Numbered from the stretch's first letter, positions 10,020 to 19,634 are shown. The stretch is DNA of 64,000 bases from Curvibacter sp. AEP1-3 (GCF_002163715.1 NZ_CP015698.1:4229674-4293673), one strand, 5' to 3'. The notes: generated from the sequence alone by a model not told the origin. Translations and numbers: made by a program.

Positions 10020-11177
10020 TCAGGTCATCCGGTCCAGCGCGACGGCCAGTGCCAGCAGCGCCAGCAGGATGACCACCACGACCGGCATCACCGCGCCCAG
10101 CCCGGCCCAGGTCGCCAGTAGCCCGAAGCCGGCGGGAATGACCGAGCCACCGGCATAGGCAAAGGTCATTTGCCGGCCGATGACGGTGCGGGCCACGTCT
10201 TCCGGAAAGCGGCGCGCGGTTTCGTGCATCAGCGACGGAAACACCGGCGCACAGCCCAAGCCCATAAGCACCAGCCCGAAGCTGGCGGCGCTGCCGAATA
10301 CACCGGGCAGGGCAAACACCAGAGCGCCCAGCGCAGCCACTGCAATGCCCAGCTGCACCAATTTGCGGTTACCCAAGCGGTTGGCGATCAGCCCCACCGC
10401 AAAGCGCCCTGCGGTGATGGAGCCGAAATACACCGACACCCAAATGCCCGCTTGCGCCTGCGTGAGGCCGCGGTCAGTCACCAGAATACTGGCCGCCCAC
10501 AGGCCGGTGCCCATCTCGGCCGCCACGTAAAACAGGAACAAGGTTGGGGCCAACCAGGTGGCCAGCGGGCGCACGGGTTGGAAGGCAGCCTCTCCATGCG
10601 CGTCTTCGCCGGCGGGTGGTTTGGAGTGCTCTTTGGCCCAGAGTGACAAGGTCGCCCAGAGCACGACAGCCAGAGTCAGTTGCATCAGGCCGATGCTGCG
10701 TACCCCCAGCGCCCAGCCTCCGGTGCTTGCCAGTGCCAGGCCCATGATCAGCGGACCGGTGGTGGCGCCCACGCCCCAGAAACCGTGCAGCCAGTTCATG
10801 TGGCGGGAGGAGTAGTGCGCCGCCACAAAGTGGTTCAAGCTGGCGTCCACAGCGCCAGCACCCAAGCCCAGTGGCACCGCAAGTGCCACCAGCCAACCGA
10901 AAGAAGGGGCCACCGAGAAGCCCAATAGCGCCAGCGCTGTCATCAGGCAGCTGCTGGCCACCACGGCACCAGTACCCATGCGTTTGGCAATTGGCCCCGC
11001 AAAGAAGCTCGCAGTGGCCGAGCAAATCGTCATGGTGATGGTGATGGCGCCCACTGCCGCCAGCGGCTGGCCCATGTCCGCACGGATGGCCGGCCAGGCC
11101 ACGCCCAGAATGCCGTCCGGCAGCCCCAAGCTGATGAAGGACAGATAGACGATGGCCAGAAGAATGAGGTGTGCCAC
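10020..11177 (-). CDS. MFS transporter
   Basis: Twelve predicted membrane helices in 385 residues. The N-terminal half begins FISLGLPDGILGVAWPAIRADMGQPLAAVG, resembling FucP/Bcr-like major-facilitator permeases of unknown substrate. The gene starts with GTG at 11177 preceded by AGGA. It faces the malic enzyme tail to tail with 15 bp between stops. Substrate cannot be told from sequence. Confidence 0.85.
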   Translation of the reverse strand: MAHLILLAIVYLSFISLGLPDGILGVAWPAIRADMGQPLAAVGAITITMTICSATASFFAGPIAKRMGTGAVVASSCLMTALALLGFSVAPSFGWLVALAVPLGLGAGAVDASLNHFVAAHYSSRHMNWLHGFWGVGATTGPLIMGLALASTGGWALGVRSIGLMQLTLAVVLWATLSLWAKEHSKPPAGEDAHGEAAFQPVRPLATWLAPTLFLFYVAAEMGTGLWAASILVTDRGLTQAQAGIWVSVYFGSITAGRFAVGLIANRLGNRKLVQLGIAVAALGALVFALPGVFGSAASFGLVLMGLGCAPVFPSLMHETARRFPEDVARTVIGRQMTFAYAGGSVIPAGFGLLATWAGLGAVMPVVVVILLALLALAVALDRMT

Positions 11178-11226
11178 GACGGGATCCTGAAAAATGAAGA
11201 GGAGTCGGCCTGAGTCTATATAAAAC

Positions 11227-11277
11227 AGGCCCCTATCGCCGGTGGAATATGCGCGAGCAGCTACTCAATTGATAGCA
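11227..11277 (+). repeat. Dispersed palindromic element, copy 3 (end of FAD-oxidase gene)
   Basis: Reads GGTGGAATATGCGCGAGCAG, then a tail hairpin GCTACTCAATTGATAGC. The tail encodes the last residues LSIE and the TAG stop (11261-11263) of the FAD-linked oxidase on the minus strand. Confidence 0.8.
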
Positions 11278-12685
11278 CTCTGCCTGGATTCATGAGATTT
11301 TTCGGATCCAGCGCGCCCTTGATGGCCCGCATGGCGTTCAAAGCCACGGGTGATTTGTGGTGCGCCAGCTTCTCGCGCTTCAGGCTGCCGATACCGTGCT
11401 CGGCGGATATAGAGCCATTGAAACGGTCCACCACTTCGTACACCAGGGTGTTGATGGGGCCTTCCTGGTCGCGCAAAAAGGCTTCTGCATCTGCGCCGTC
11501 CGGGGCTTGCACGTTGTAGTGCAAGTTGCCGTCGCCCAAGTGGCCGTAATTGACCAGGCGCACGCCGGGGAAGTGCTGCTCCAGCAACGCATCCACTTCG
11601 GTCACAAAGGCGGGAATGCGCGACACGGCAATCGATATGTCGTGTTTGATGTTCAGGCCCTCTTGCGCCTGCGCCAGCGGAATGCTCTCGCGGATGTGCC
11701 ACAGCGCGCGGGCCTGGGCAATGTTTTCTGCCACCACGGCGTCGAGTACGCAGCCTCGTTCGAGTGCGGCTTCCAGCAGACGCTCGAATTGCTCACGCGC
11801 ATGGCTTTCAGACTCGTGATCGGAGTTTTCCAGCACCACGCAGTAGGGACTCATTCCACCAAACGGCACGTTTTGCTGGGGAAAGTGTTTGCGCACCAGG
11901 CTCAACGCAAAGTCGCCCATCACCTCAAAGCCGGTCAGGCCGGAGTTCAGGTGCTGGTGCGCCAGCCCCAGCAGTTGCACGGCCGCGTCCAGCGAGGGGA
12001 CAGCAGCAAAGGCGGTGAGTTGGGCCGCGGGCAGGGGATACATGCGCAAAGTGGCTGCGGTGATCACGCCCAGGGTTCCCTCGGAGCCGATGAACAGGTG
12101 GCGCAGGTCATAGCCGGTGTTGTCTTTGCGCAGTCCGGTCAGGCCGCTCCAGACCTCGCCCTGCGCGGTCACCACTTCCAGGCCCAGGCACAGCTCACGG
12201 GTGTTGCCATAGCGAACGACCTGCGTGCCGCCCGCGTTGGTAGCCAGGTTGCCGCCAATGGTGCAGCTGCCCTCGGCGGCCAGGCTCAGGGGGAACAAGA
12301 AGCCATCTTTTTCGCAGGCCTCTTGCAGCGTCTGCAGCACACAGCCAGCCTCTACCGTCACCGTCAGGTTAGCTGCGTCAATGGTGCGGATGCGGTTCAA
12401 GCGCTGCAGGCTCAGCAGTACCTGAGTGCCCGACGCATCGGGAATGGAGCCGACCACCATGCCGGTGTTGCCGCCCTGAGGCACCAGGCTCACGCCCGCT
12501 GCGGCACAGGCTTTCACTACAGCGGCTACTTCTTCTGTTGTGCCGGGGCGCACCACGGCCAAGGCGCGGCCGCGCTCGCGTTTGCGCCAGTCTTGTTCAT
12601 AGGCGGTGAGGTCACCGTCGGTAAGTACATGGGCTTCACCGACGAGGGTGCGCAGCGTGGCGCGCAGGGCTTCTATATCCATCAT
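11261..12685 (-). CDS. FAD-linked D-2-hydroxyacid oxidase (GlcD/D2HGDH type)
   Basis: A 474-residue flavoprotein with an N-terminal FAD_binding_4 domain (PQGGNTGMVVG; CTIGGNLATNAGG; GSEGTLGVIT) and a C-terminal FAD-oxidase domain ending in YGHLGDGNLHYNV and EHGIGSLKR, the metal-binding region of D-2-hydroxyglutarate/D-lactate dehydrogenases. No GlcE/GlcF partners are adjacent, so a stand-alone D-2-hydroxyglutarate-like dehydrogenase is more likely than glycolate oxidase. Start ATG 12685 overlaps the upstream DUF2069 stop as ATGA; ATG 12682 is the alternative. The C-terminus LSIE and stop lie in a repeat. Confidence 0.9.
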   Translation of the reverse strand: MMDIEALRATLRTLVGEAHVLTDGDLTAYEQDWRKRERGRALAVVRPGTTEEVAAVVKACAAAGVSLVPQGGNTGMVVGSIPDASGTQVLLSLQRLNRIRTIDAANLTVTVEAGCVLQTLQEACEKDGFLFPLSLAAEGSCTIGGNLATNAGGTQVVRYGNTRELCLGLEVVTAQGEVWSGLTGLRKDNTGYDLRHLFIGSEGTLGVITAATLRMYPLPAAQLTAFAAVPSLDAAVQLLGLAHQHLNSGLTGFEVMGDFALSLVRKHFPQQNVPFGGMSPYCVVLENSDHESESHAREQFERLLEAALERGCVLDAVVAENIAQARALWHIRESIPLAQAQEGLNIKHDISIAVSRIPAFVTEVDALLEQHFPGVRLVNYGHLGDGNLHYNVQAPDGADAEAFLRDQEGPINTLVYEVVDRFNGSISAEHGIGSLKREKLAHHKSPVALNAMRAIKGALDPKNLMNPGRVLSIE

Positions 12686-13089
12686 GGGGCAGGGCGGGTG
12701 GTGGGTTCTTCGGGGTTGGCAGGCAGCGCCTTGGCGTGCTTCAGGCGCAGGCGGATATGGAAGGTGCAAGCCACAAACAGCACGATGCACAGCAGCACTT
12801 CCAGCAGGGCCAGCCAATTGCCGGGCGCCTTGTCGCTCCATGCGCGGACTACGCCCTCAGTGAAGTACAGCCACACCATGAGGCTGAGCCAGCGGTAGGT
12901 GTACATGCGGCTCTTGAGCAGGCCGGCCAGCGGTATGCACAGGGGCAATACCTTCAGGGCCAGCGTCCCGCGACCGGTGGGGGCCAACCACAGCTCCCAC
13001 ACCAGGCCCAGAAGAATCAGCGCAATCAGGCTGATGACGGCTGCCCAGCGGGCGATGACAACAGAGGAGGCGGGGGTAGCAGCTTGCAC
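12682..13089 (-). CDS. DUF2069 membrane protein
   Basis: A 135-residue protein with four hydrophobic segments (about 12-34, 45-62, 65-82, 92-112) and the DUF2069 features WELWLAPTG and the TYRWLSLMVWLYFTEG block. Function unknown. It is translationally coupled to the FAD oxidase downstream by a 4-bp overlap. Confidence 0.9.
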   Translation of the reverse strand: MQAATPASSVVIARWAAVISLIALILLGLVWELWLAPTGRGTLALKVLPLCIPLAGLLKSRMYTYRWLSLMVWLYFTEGVVRAWSDKAPGNWLALLEVLLCIVLFVACTFHIRLRLKHAKALPANPEEPTTRPAP

Positions 13090-13250
13090 GGGGTGGGCGC
13101 CGGTTTATGGATAGCCGCGTAGCTTAAGCCAAACGGCTGAATGGGTCTGAATAGGGGGCTTGATCTAAGCTTTCCCGCGGATTGCCCTATTGCCAAGGCC
13201 GTCCTGCGCGATTACTGTGCGATGTGTCCCCAGTGGGACAAAGGGATTAC

Positions 13251-14042
13251 ATGATCTGGCGAAAAGTCGCACAAGGCTTGCTGGCGGTCTGGTTGGTGAC
13301 GTGCAGTTTCTTGGCACAGTCCCAGTGCACCCGCATGGTGGTGACCTCAGACCCCGCTTATCCGCCTCTGCATTGGTATGACGGCGAAACGCTGCAAGGC
13401 GCCAGCATCGAGATCGCCAAGCGCGTCCTTGGCGATCTGAAGATCGACTTTGAGATCCGCAGCGTGGGCCCCTTTCCGAGGGTGATGGCGCTGGCCGAGC
13501 GTGGCGAGGTGGACATGGTGGTCACCTTGAAAAAAACGCCCGAGCGCGAAGCCTTTTTGCTCTACCCCAAAACCATTGCGCTCCAAAACCCGGTGGCCGC
13601 ATTCACCTCCAAGGACCTGCCGTTGGTCTACCGCGACAAGGCGGACCTGATCGGCATGCGGGGTGCCATGGCCCGTGGGAATGTGTTTGGCAACGGCTTG
13701 GACGAATACATCAAAGAGAAGCTCAACGTGCAAGAGGTCAACCGGCCCGATGCCAGCTTCAGCCTGATGTTGCTGGGGCGGGCGGACTACTTCATTACCG
13801 GCTACTACACCGGCATGGCCCTGATCCTCAAGCGCGGGGATGAGGCCAACTTCGTGGCCAAAGAACCATTCCTGGTGGACACCCCCAATTACCTCGCCCT
13901 GACCCGCAACGGCAAGTGCGCCGATAAGCTCGAGCAGATCGATGCGCGCTTGGCTATCCTGAAAAAAACCGGGGTGCTGGATGAGATTCTTCGGGCCAGC
14001 TTCCTGCGCTGGAAGAACCATCCGGTGATGGTAGAGCGCTGA
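13251..14042 (+). CDS. Periplasmic amino-acid-type binding protein
   Basis: A 263-residue protein of the SBP_bac_3 family. Signal peptide at 1-25 (GLLAVWLVTCSFLAQSQC). The mature part begins MVVTSDPAYPPLHWYDGETLQGASIEIAK, the standard opening lobe, followed by LAERGEVDMVV. No permease or ATPase is nearby, so it may be a stand-alone receptor or sensor rather than part of an ABC importer. The start ATG 13251 has AAGGGA upstream and excludes a 23-residue non-homologous extension. Confidence 0.85.
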   Translation: MIWRKVAQGLLAVWLVTCSFLAQSQCTRMVVTSDPAYPPLHWYDGETLQGASIEIAKRVLGDLKIDFEIRSVGPFPRVMALAERGEVDMVVTLKKTPEREAFLLYPKTIALQNPVAAFTSKDLPLVYRDKADLIGMRGAMARGNVFGNGLDEYIKEKLNVQEVNRPDASFSLMLLGRADYFITGYYTGMALILKRGDEANFVAKEPFLVDTPNYLALTRNGKCADKLEQIDARLAILKKTGVLDEILRASFLRWKNHPVMVER

Positions 14043-14082
14043 GGCTTACAGCCCGACACACCGGCTGCATTGCGGCGGTGGC

Positions 14083-15321
14083 ATGATGCGGGCCATGCAA
14101 GCCAAACCCCTTTTGACTTCCTGGTTGCGGGACATTGCCAGTATCCCCTGGCGGGACGCTGCCATCACCTTGCGCGAGCGCTTCCGCGAAGACCGCCTGG
14201 GTCTCACTGCCAGCAGCCTGACCTTTACCACCACCATCGCACTGGTGCCCCTCATTACCGTGGCGCTGGCGGTGTTTACCGCCTTCCCGATGTTTGCCAA
14301 GTTTCAGGACGTGCTGCAGAAGTGGCTGATCGAGAGCTTGGTGCCCGACAACATCGCCCGCCAAGTGCTGGGCTACTTGAACCAGTTTGCCGGCAAGGCC
14401 AGCCGCCTCGGCGTGGCCGGCCTGACCATCCTTTTAGGCACTGCGCTGGCGCTGATCTTCACCATAGACCGCACGCTCAACAGTATCTGGCGCGTGAAGA
14501 AGCGCAGGCCCTTCGGGCAGCGGGTGCTCATCTACTGGGGCGCAGTGACCCTGGGGCCTTTGTTGCTGGGGGCTAGCTTGTCTATCACTTCATATGCCAT
14601 CACCGCGTCCAAAGGCGTTGTGGGTGGCTTGCCCGGCGGGCTGACCCTGTTACTCGACAGCTTGCAGTTCGTGCTGGTGGCAGCTGGCACGGCGGCCATG
14701 TTTCATTACGTGCCCAACACCCATGTGCGCTGGGGCCATGCCTGGATGGGGGGCCTGTTCGTGTCTACCGGCATGGAGCTGGCGCGCAAGGGGTTGGCGC
14801 TGTACCTTAGCAAGGTGCCTACCTACTCGGCGGTATACGGTGCCTTCGCCACCGTGCCGATTTTGCTGATCTGGATCTATATCGCCTGGGTCATTGTGCT
14901 GTTGGGTGCCGCGCTCACCGCCTACCTGCCCAGCCTGTTGGCGGGTGTGCCGCGCCGCAAACTGGGCCATGGCTGGCAGTTTCTGCTGGCGCTGGAAGTG
15001 CTGCACATGCTCGATGCTGCCAAAGGCGCCGAGGACCGCGGGCAGACCTTGTCGACCCTGCGCCTGGCCCTGCAAGTGGATTCACAACGCCTGGAGCCGG
15101 TGCTGCAAACCCTGCAGGAGCTGGATTGGGTAGGCCAATTGCAAGAGACCAATGGCCGCGATGGACAGGCCCGCTACGTGCTGCTGGCCGATTTGAATCA
15201 AACCGTGCTGGAACCCTTGATGCAGCGCCTGCTGCTGGCCCCCGAGCCCATTACCGCCAATTTATGGAAAATCGGCCGCTGGCGCACTACTACTGTGCGC
15301 GAGGCGCTACAAAAAGAGTAG
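14083..15321 (+). CDS. YihY/BrkB-family inner membrane protein
   Basis: A 412-residue protein with six membrane helices and the YihY signatures DRLGLTASSLTFTTTIALVPL and YSAVYGAFATVPILLIWIYIAW. The family was once called RNase BN by mistake; its function remains uncertain. About 120 C-terminal residues form a soluble, winged-helix-like tail (DSQRLEPVLQTLQELDWVGQL). The start may be ATG 14083, 14086 or 14095. Its final ~13 codons and stop coincide with a copy of the palindromic element. Confidence 0.88.
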   Translation: MMRAMQAKPLLTSWLRDIASIPWRDAAITLRERFREDRLGLTASSLTFTTTIALVPLITVALAVFTAFPMFAKFQDVLQKWLIESLVPDNIARQVLGYLNQFAGKASRLGVAGLTILLGTALALIFTIDRTLNSIWRVKKRRPFGQRVLIYWGAVTLGPLLLGASLSITSYAITASKGVVGGLPGGLTLLLDSLQFVLVAAGTAAMFHYVPNTHVRWGHAWMGGLFVSTGMELARKGLALYLSKVPTYSAVYGAFATVPILLIWIYIAWVIVLLGAALTAYLPSLLAGVPRRKLGHGWQFLLALEVLHMLDAAKGAEDRGQTLSTLRLALQVDSQRLEPVLQTLQELDWVGQLQETNGRDGQARYVLLADLNQTVLEPLMQRLLLAPEPITANLWKIGRWRTTTVREALQKE

Positions 15322-15324
15322 CAA
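15278..15324 (+). repeat. Dispersed palindromic element, copy 4 (end of YihY gene)
   Basis: Diverged copy: GCTGGCGCACTACTACTG, then TGCGCGAGGC and the tail hairpin GCTACAAAAAGAGTAGC. It covers the last codons (RTTTVREALQKE) and the TAG stop of the YihY gene. Confidence 0.55.
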
Positions 15325-15695
15325 TTTGGTGTTATGTGGCACGTTCTCGTTTTTTGCCTTGTATCTCTGGTTCTTGGCAGTGTGGAGCTAGAGGCTTAGG
15401 CTGAATGGTCAATGCCTGCTTTACAGCGGGGGCGGCCATACGTTTCCAACTTTGACGTGCTGGAAGTCGACGCAATAAAGCCATTTTTTTTTCGGCTTTG
15501 GAGCACCGAATTTGCAGCGCAATAGGAGTTAAGTTTGTATTGGGATTCGTCGGCACCGCGCACTTGCCTATCGGACGGTCCGCCGATTTGCCTGCTCCAG
15601 ACCTGTCATTCGCATGTAGGAATCGAAGACAACTTTGTTTCTAGCAATTCATTACTGTATTAACCCGCAAAGGTAACGCGATCTACTGCCGCATC
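15325..15695. other. Gene-free stretch after yihY
   Basis: About 370 bp that is more AT-rich than its surroundings. A 74-codon frame on the minus strand (15332-15556) has no ribosome-binding site or recognisable motif. I see no gene, tRNA or clear terminator here. Confidence 0.5.
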
Positions 15696-18600
15696 TCAAT
15701 AGTTTTCTCGGCTGTAGATCAGAGGGCTTTTGTAAATACCGAAAAATGCTCTTGCGGTCGGATTTGCTGGCGAGCCCCCCAACCATGGAAATTTGAGCCA
15801 ATCGGGAACACTCAGGGTGATGTCGACAAATCCACTGTTTCCGCTGCCGGGCCTGCTCAACACTAAGCCACCATTGCCGGAAACCCAGGTTCCAAGACCG
15901 GAACTGGTGCCGTTGATGCTTGCGACAGTCTCGCCGGCCGACAGATTGCCTGTTCCAAAGGTCAGCCCGCTGGCGGCAGTCGGCACTGGCACGGTGGTGC
16001 AACTGTCGCCAGTGTTTTTGACAAAGTAGCCTGAAGTGTCTCGGTACTCCGTAGTGGCAACAACTGGTAGCGCCAGCAGTTCTGACCCGTAGGCGTTTTG
16101 CAGTCTCAGCCGCCCGTAGCGAAGGGGCGTGGAAGCTGCCACCTGTGAAGCCGTCATCGTGACATTGTCCGAATCCACAGGCGCAGCCAGCACCATAACG
16201 GCTGTATCGGTTGCCAAACCAGTCAGTGTCGTGGGTCGACTCACCTGGTGCCTCGCGTTGACTGAAGCTGATCCAGCACTCCAAGTCCCCGTGGGTGCAG
16301 TCGCACTGGCCGCCAGTGCTGAGCCAGACGGCAGACCTGGAGCCGTAAAGCGAAAGTTGCTCCAAGTGGTGAGCCCCAGTTTCGCAAAGCTGCCTGTGTA
16401 GTTCCGCGTCGTGGTATTGCCCACATTGCGCGCAGTCAGGGTGAAGGTAGTGGCAAAACCATCCTGTCCAAAGTAGCTGAACACATTGCTGCACGCTGGG
16501 GTGGCGACTCCCTGTGTCACCGCAAAATGGTCCGGGAAAAAGCGCCCGATGTTACCGGTCGTTGTGCCTGTTACATTGCCCGCGCCGAGGTAGTTACCAT
16601 CGGTGAGACTGGGTGTGAGGGTGATGATGCCCACCTCGTTCCAGGACAGTGTGGAGACCGTGGCGCTACCCGTTCCGCCAAAGCTCCCTCCTGCAATTTC
16701 GCCATTGGTGAGTGCAGAATTTGTTCCCCCAGCGGGAGCCACTAAGTTGGCCGTAAGCGTCACCCCCTCGGGTACCGTCTCTCGGCCAAAATTGGGTGTG
16801 GCCACGCCGCCGGAAGTCACGGCCGACACCGTGGCAGTAAAGGCTTCCCCAGCTTTGACAAACTGGTTGCCTGCCGCGTCTGCGGCTGCCGGATTTGTCA
16901 GCTGTGGACTTGCGGTCCGCTTGATGCTGCTGGCACTGACCGTAAAGCCGCCCGGCTTGACGATAAATGCGTTGGAACTGGCCGCGAGTGCACTTAAAAG
17001 GTCACCACCAGCTGCCTTGCTTGCCCACAAAGTCACTTGCCCGGTATCAGCGTAGTTGAAGCTAAAGGGTGCGCTTCCATTGGCATCAAAGGTCATATTC
17101 ACCAACGTTGAAGAACTGACGCCCGCGTTGGGATTGCTCGCAATGGGATTGCTGCTAGCCGCAGTAGTTTTATTGCCCGTCAAACTCATCAAACTACCAG
17201 TCGAACAGGTAGTGGGATTGTTGCATTGTGCGGCCCAACTCACGCTTTGCGTTCCACTCAGTGCAGCCTCGCAGGCCTTTGTGGTGGTGTTGGTTCTGAC
17301 TGCGCGCAGGTAGGTGGTGCCACTTGTAGTGCCCGCCGTTTGGGTCGGTAGGGTAGCCGATGCACCCGTAGCAGCATTTGCAAAGATGAATCCCGCTGTA
17401 TTAAACGTGACCGCACAGTTATTGGTGGTTGAGCAGGTATTGCCAGTGCAGCAGGTTCGCGGGTTGGCCCCCGGAACGGATTCGCCCGATAGAGTGAGGA
17501 TGGCGATGTCTCCATCGGCTGCATTGGGATGGCTTAGCGTTGTTGTAGTGATGCCACCAGAGCTGAGCGTCAGCGCATTAGATGCCAGCGCTCCCGCGCT
17601 CGTGGCGAGGTTTACGGTAGGCATAGATGGAGTGGCGAGGGCATTTGTGCATGGATTTGAATTGTCGGCACATGCGATAACCTTTACCGCGCTCGCCAGG
17701 CAAGCAACATTGCTGCTCGGGACGCTGACCTCGTAATGGTCCGGGAAGAATGTTTGTAACCGGACGTTGTCAATCCATGATCCCAAAGAATTATCGGAAG
17801 CGCTAGGCTCGCAGAACTCGATGCGATCGTTTCCCGTTGCGGTCAGTTCCGAGACCGTGATCGTTTGCCAGGCAGAAGTAGGTGCAGCGGTGGTGCTGTA
17901 CCTCTGCACGCCATTCCATTTGACGATCAAACCCTCCTGGGTAGAGGTTCGAGCGCGGTAGTCCACCTTAAGCGTATAGGCGGTTCCAGGGGACGTCGCG
18001 ACGTTTTGCCATAGGCAATCGACGTTATTGGAATAACCATCGATTTCCACGAACACAGTACCACGTGATGCGGGCGTCACGGTCGTGCCCTCCCATGTTT
18101 CCATGCCGGTACCGTTCATGTTCCATCCGCACACACCGTTGCGCATATTGACGGTGCCGCCGTTAACTGCTCCAAAATTCTGAATAATGGTGGTTGCGCA
18201 CAACTGCTCGAAGTCCGGGTTGGCAATCAGGTTGCCATTCTGAGGGACACAGGTGCAGGGGGTATAGGTCAGTTGAACTTTGCCGTTGCCGCCAGTGCCC
18301 GCGTTCGAGCCGTTGAAGTCCGATGCGCCGCCGCCACCGCCGCCCGGCTGCGAGCCGTTTGAGCCGTTGCTTGCGGTGGATGAGCCGGCCCCGCCAGCAC
18401 CTTCGCCCGTGCCATTTGCGCCGCCTGCACTAGCGCTGGCGTTACCTCCGGCAGTGCAGATACCCGAGCTGGTCGGCGATCCTCCCCCGCCGCCCCCCGG
18501 CTTGTCGTTGCCATTCTGCCCTGTACCGCCCGGACAGCCCGGAAACTTGGTCGTACCAGTGCTTGCGGCGGTGGTTCCGCCGGTCCCAGCGGCAGCGGTC

Positions 18601-18989
18601 GACGTACCACTACCACCCGCCGCAACAACGGTAGAAGTTCCAAAACTCGAACTGCCGCCATTGGTTTCTACAACGCCGCCCGCTCCTACGGTATATGAAT
18701 AAGTTGTGCCTGGTACCACGGTCACCACTGCTCTGGCATATGCACCTGCCCCACCACCACCGCCGCCGTTGTTGCCGCCAGGGTCTCCGCCACCTCCGCC
18801 AGCGCCCCAAGCTTCGACGGTAATCGAGGTCACGCCAGCAGGGGCAGTCCAGGTACGGGTTCCGGTTGCAGTGAATACTTCAGTCACAGCCCAGACATTG
18901 GGAGTTGCCGCGACCAGCAAGGCTGTCAATGCCGCGACGATGATGGTGTGTGCTCGCATAGGGGGGATAAACCACGGTTTTGTGTTCAT
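15696..18989 (-). CDS. MshQ-like DUF6701 surface protein with Gly-rich domain
   Basis: A 1097-residue exported protein. A signal peptide ends near residue 34 (ALLVAATPNVWA). A PAGVTSITVEAWGAGGGGG domain and long Gly/Ser-rich tracts fill about 40-245, then a Cys-paired region with NPDFEQLC and a jelly-roll-like block (about 250-420). The C-terminal half has the DUF6701 marks known from MshQ: FGRETVPEGVTL, NIGRFFPDHFAV, YGRLRLQNAYGSELLALPV and final ARAFFGIYKSPLIYSRENY. MshQ accompanies MSHA type IV pili, but no msh gene is in the window. AAGGAGG precedes the ATG at ideal distance. Probably extracellular and adhesive (inference). Confidence 0.85.
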   Translation of the reverse strand: MNTKPWFIPPMRAHTIIVAALTALLVAATPNVWAVTEVFTATGTRTWTAPAGVTSITVEAWGAGGGGGDPGGNNGGGGGGAGAYARAVVTVVPGTTYSYTVGAGGVVETNGGSSSFGTSTVVAAGGSGTSTAAAGTGGTTAASTGTTKFPGCPGGTGQNGNDKPGGGGGGSPTSSGICTAGGNASASAGGANGTGEGAGGAGSSTASNGSNGSQPGGGGGGASDFNGSNAGTGGNGKVQLTYTPCTCVPQNGNLIANPDFEQLCATTIIQNFGAVNGGTVNMRNGVCGWNMNGTGMETWEGTTVTPASRGTVFVEIDGYSNNVDCLWQNVATSPGTAYTLKVDYRARTSTQEGLIVKWNGVQRYSTTAAPTSAWQTITVSELTATGNDRIEFCEPSASDNSLGSWIDNVRLQTFFPDHYEVSVPSSNVACLASAVKVIACADNSNPCTNALATPSMPTVNLATSAGALASNALTLSSGGITTTTLSHPNAADGDIAILTLSGESVPGANPRTCCTGNTCSTTNNCAVTFNTAGFIFANAATGASATLPTQTAGTTSGTTYLRAVRTNTTTKACEAALSGTQSVSWAAQCNNPTTCSTGSLMSLTGNKTTAASSNPIASNPNAGVSSSTLVNMTFDANGSAPFSFNYADTGQVTLWASKAAGGDLLSALAASSNAFIVKPGGFTVSASSIKRTASPQLTNPAAADAAGNQFVKAGEAFTATVSAVTSGGVATPNFGRETVPEGVTLTANLVAPAGGTNSALTNGEIAGGSFGGTGSATVSTLSWNEVGIITLTPSLTDGNYLGAGNVTGTTTGNIGRFFPDHFAVTQGVATPACSNVFSYFGQDGFATTFTLTARNVGNTTTRNYTGSFAKLGLTTWSNFRFTAPGLPSGSALAASATAPTGTWSAGSASVNARHQVSRPTTLTGLATDTAVMVLAAPVDSDNVTMTASQVAASTPLRYGRLRLQNAYGSELLALPVVATTEYRDTSGYFVKNTGDSCTTVPVPTAASGLTFGTGNLSAGETVASINGTSSGLGTWVSGNGGLVLSRPGSGNSGFVDITLSVPDWLKFPWLGGSPANPTARAFFGIYKSPLIYSRENY

Positions 18990-19179
18990 CTTTTCCTCCT
19001 TGGCGTGGATGACGGAGCCGAAACCGAATACGAAAAATAAGAGAAAGACCGAAATGTACTCAATCTATCCAAGTTCAATCTCATCGTTGCCTTCCGCAAG
19101 TCGGCGCTGAGGACTCTGGGGGGCGGGTCACTTTTCTATTCTTCTTTGCTTGCGGTGAGTGCGTTCGACATATCCGAAG

Positions 19180-19345
19180 GTAACTTGCGTGCCAAACTTG
19201 GCGACATGTTGGAAGTGATAGTAATTAGCTGTGGCAATCCTTTGCGGTCAGAGGCTGCGATGGAACTAGCAGATCGCACATCTCTAGGACTGGGAACGCA
19301 ACAAACCCGCAGGACTGGAAAAGCGCCTGACGGTCAACATGTTGG
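19180..19345 (+). pseudogene. Decayed IS3-family transposase fragment (tentative)
   Basis: The + frame reads VIVISCGNPLRSEAAMELA and further on RRTGKAPDG. This lines up with the IS3-type OrfB block normally written vDNGpEFxSkaldxWA...sRPGKPtDN: spacing G-x4-S and S-x6-A is kept, but the catalytic Asp of DNG is Ser. No terminal inverted repeats or further transposase text are visible. If real, it is an old relic; chance similarity is possible. Confidence 0.35.
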
Positions 19346-19553
19346 ACTCCTGGGTACCACCCATTCCTGGCCGGCAGTTTGCGCCACAACTCGGTCGACC
19401 TACACTGCGGTTGCGAAGCGTAATTGGATGCCAGCTTTACGGCCACGAGTTTTGATCCGTTGGACTACCGGGTCAGCCAGCTATTGAAGGCTACCTTTGA
19501 AAAAGGAAAGTCAGCTTCCAGCCTAAAGCAACCCCAAAAATCTGCCAAAAAAA

Positions 19554-19604
19554 GACTGCTAGCGCCCATCGGATATGCGTCGAGAACTACTAAAAATATA
19601 GCAA
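19554..19604 (+). repeat. Dispersed palindromic element, copy 5
   Basis: Reads GACTGCTAGCGCCCATCGG, then ATATGCGTCGAGAACTACT and the tail ATATAGCAA. It lies 30 bp downstream of the DUF962 gene stop. Confidence 0.75.
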
Positions 19605-19634
19605 TATGTTCTCGCGCGTCGCAGCAAAGCGAGT

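Larger units (their letters stand above)
18990..19634. other. Long intergenic region upstream of the MshQ-like gene
   Basis: About 640 bp without a supportable intact gene. It holds the promoter side of the MshQ-like gene, the tentative transposase relic at 19180-19345 and a palindromic element at 19554-19604. Base composition is lower in G+C than its neighbours. Confidence 0.6.

Noticed and set aside
15332..15556. 74-codon minus frame in the gap after yihY
   Set aside because: No ribosome-binding site, no recognisable family, unsupported as a gene.
15652..16494. 280-codon minus frame overlapping the MshQ-like gene
   Set aside because: Out of frame with the conserved DUF6701 C-terminus, which reads through to 15696; Cys/Trp/His-rich translation without motifs.
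18269..18800. Pro- or Ala-rich frames on both strands of the Gly-rich region
   Set aside because: They arise from the repetitive GGC/GCC codons of the MshQ-like gene.
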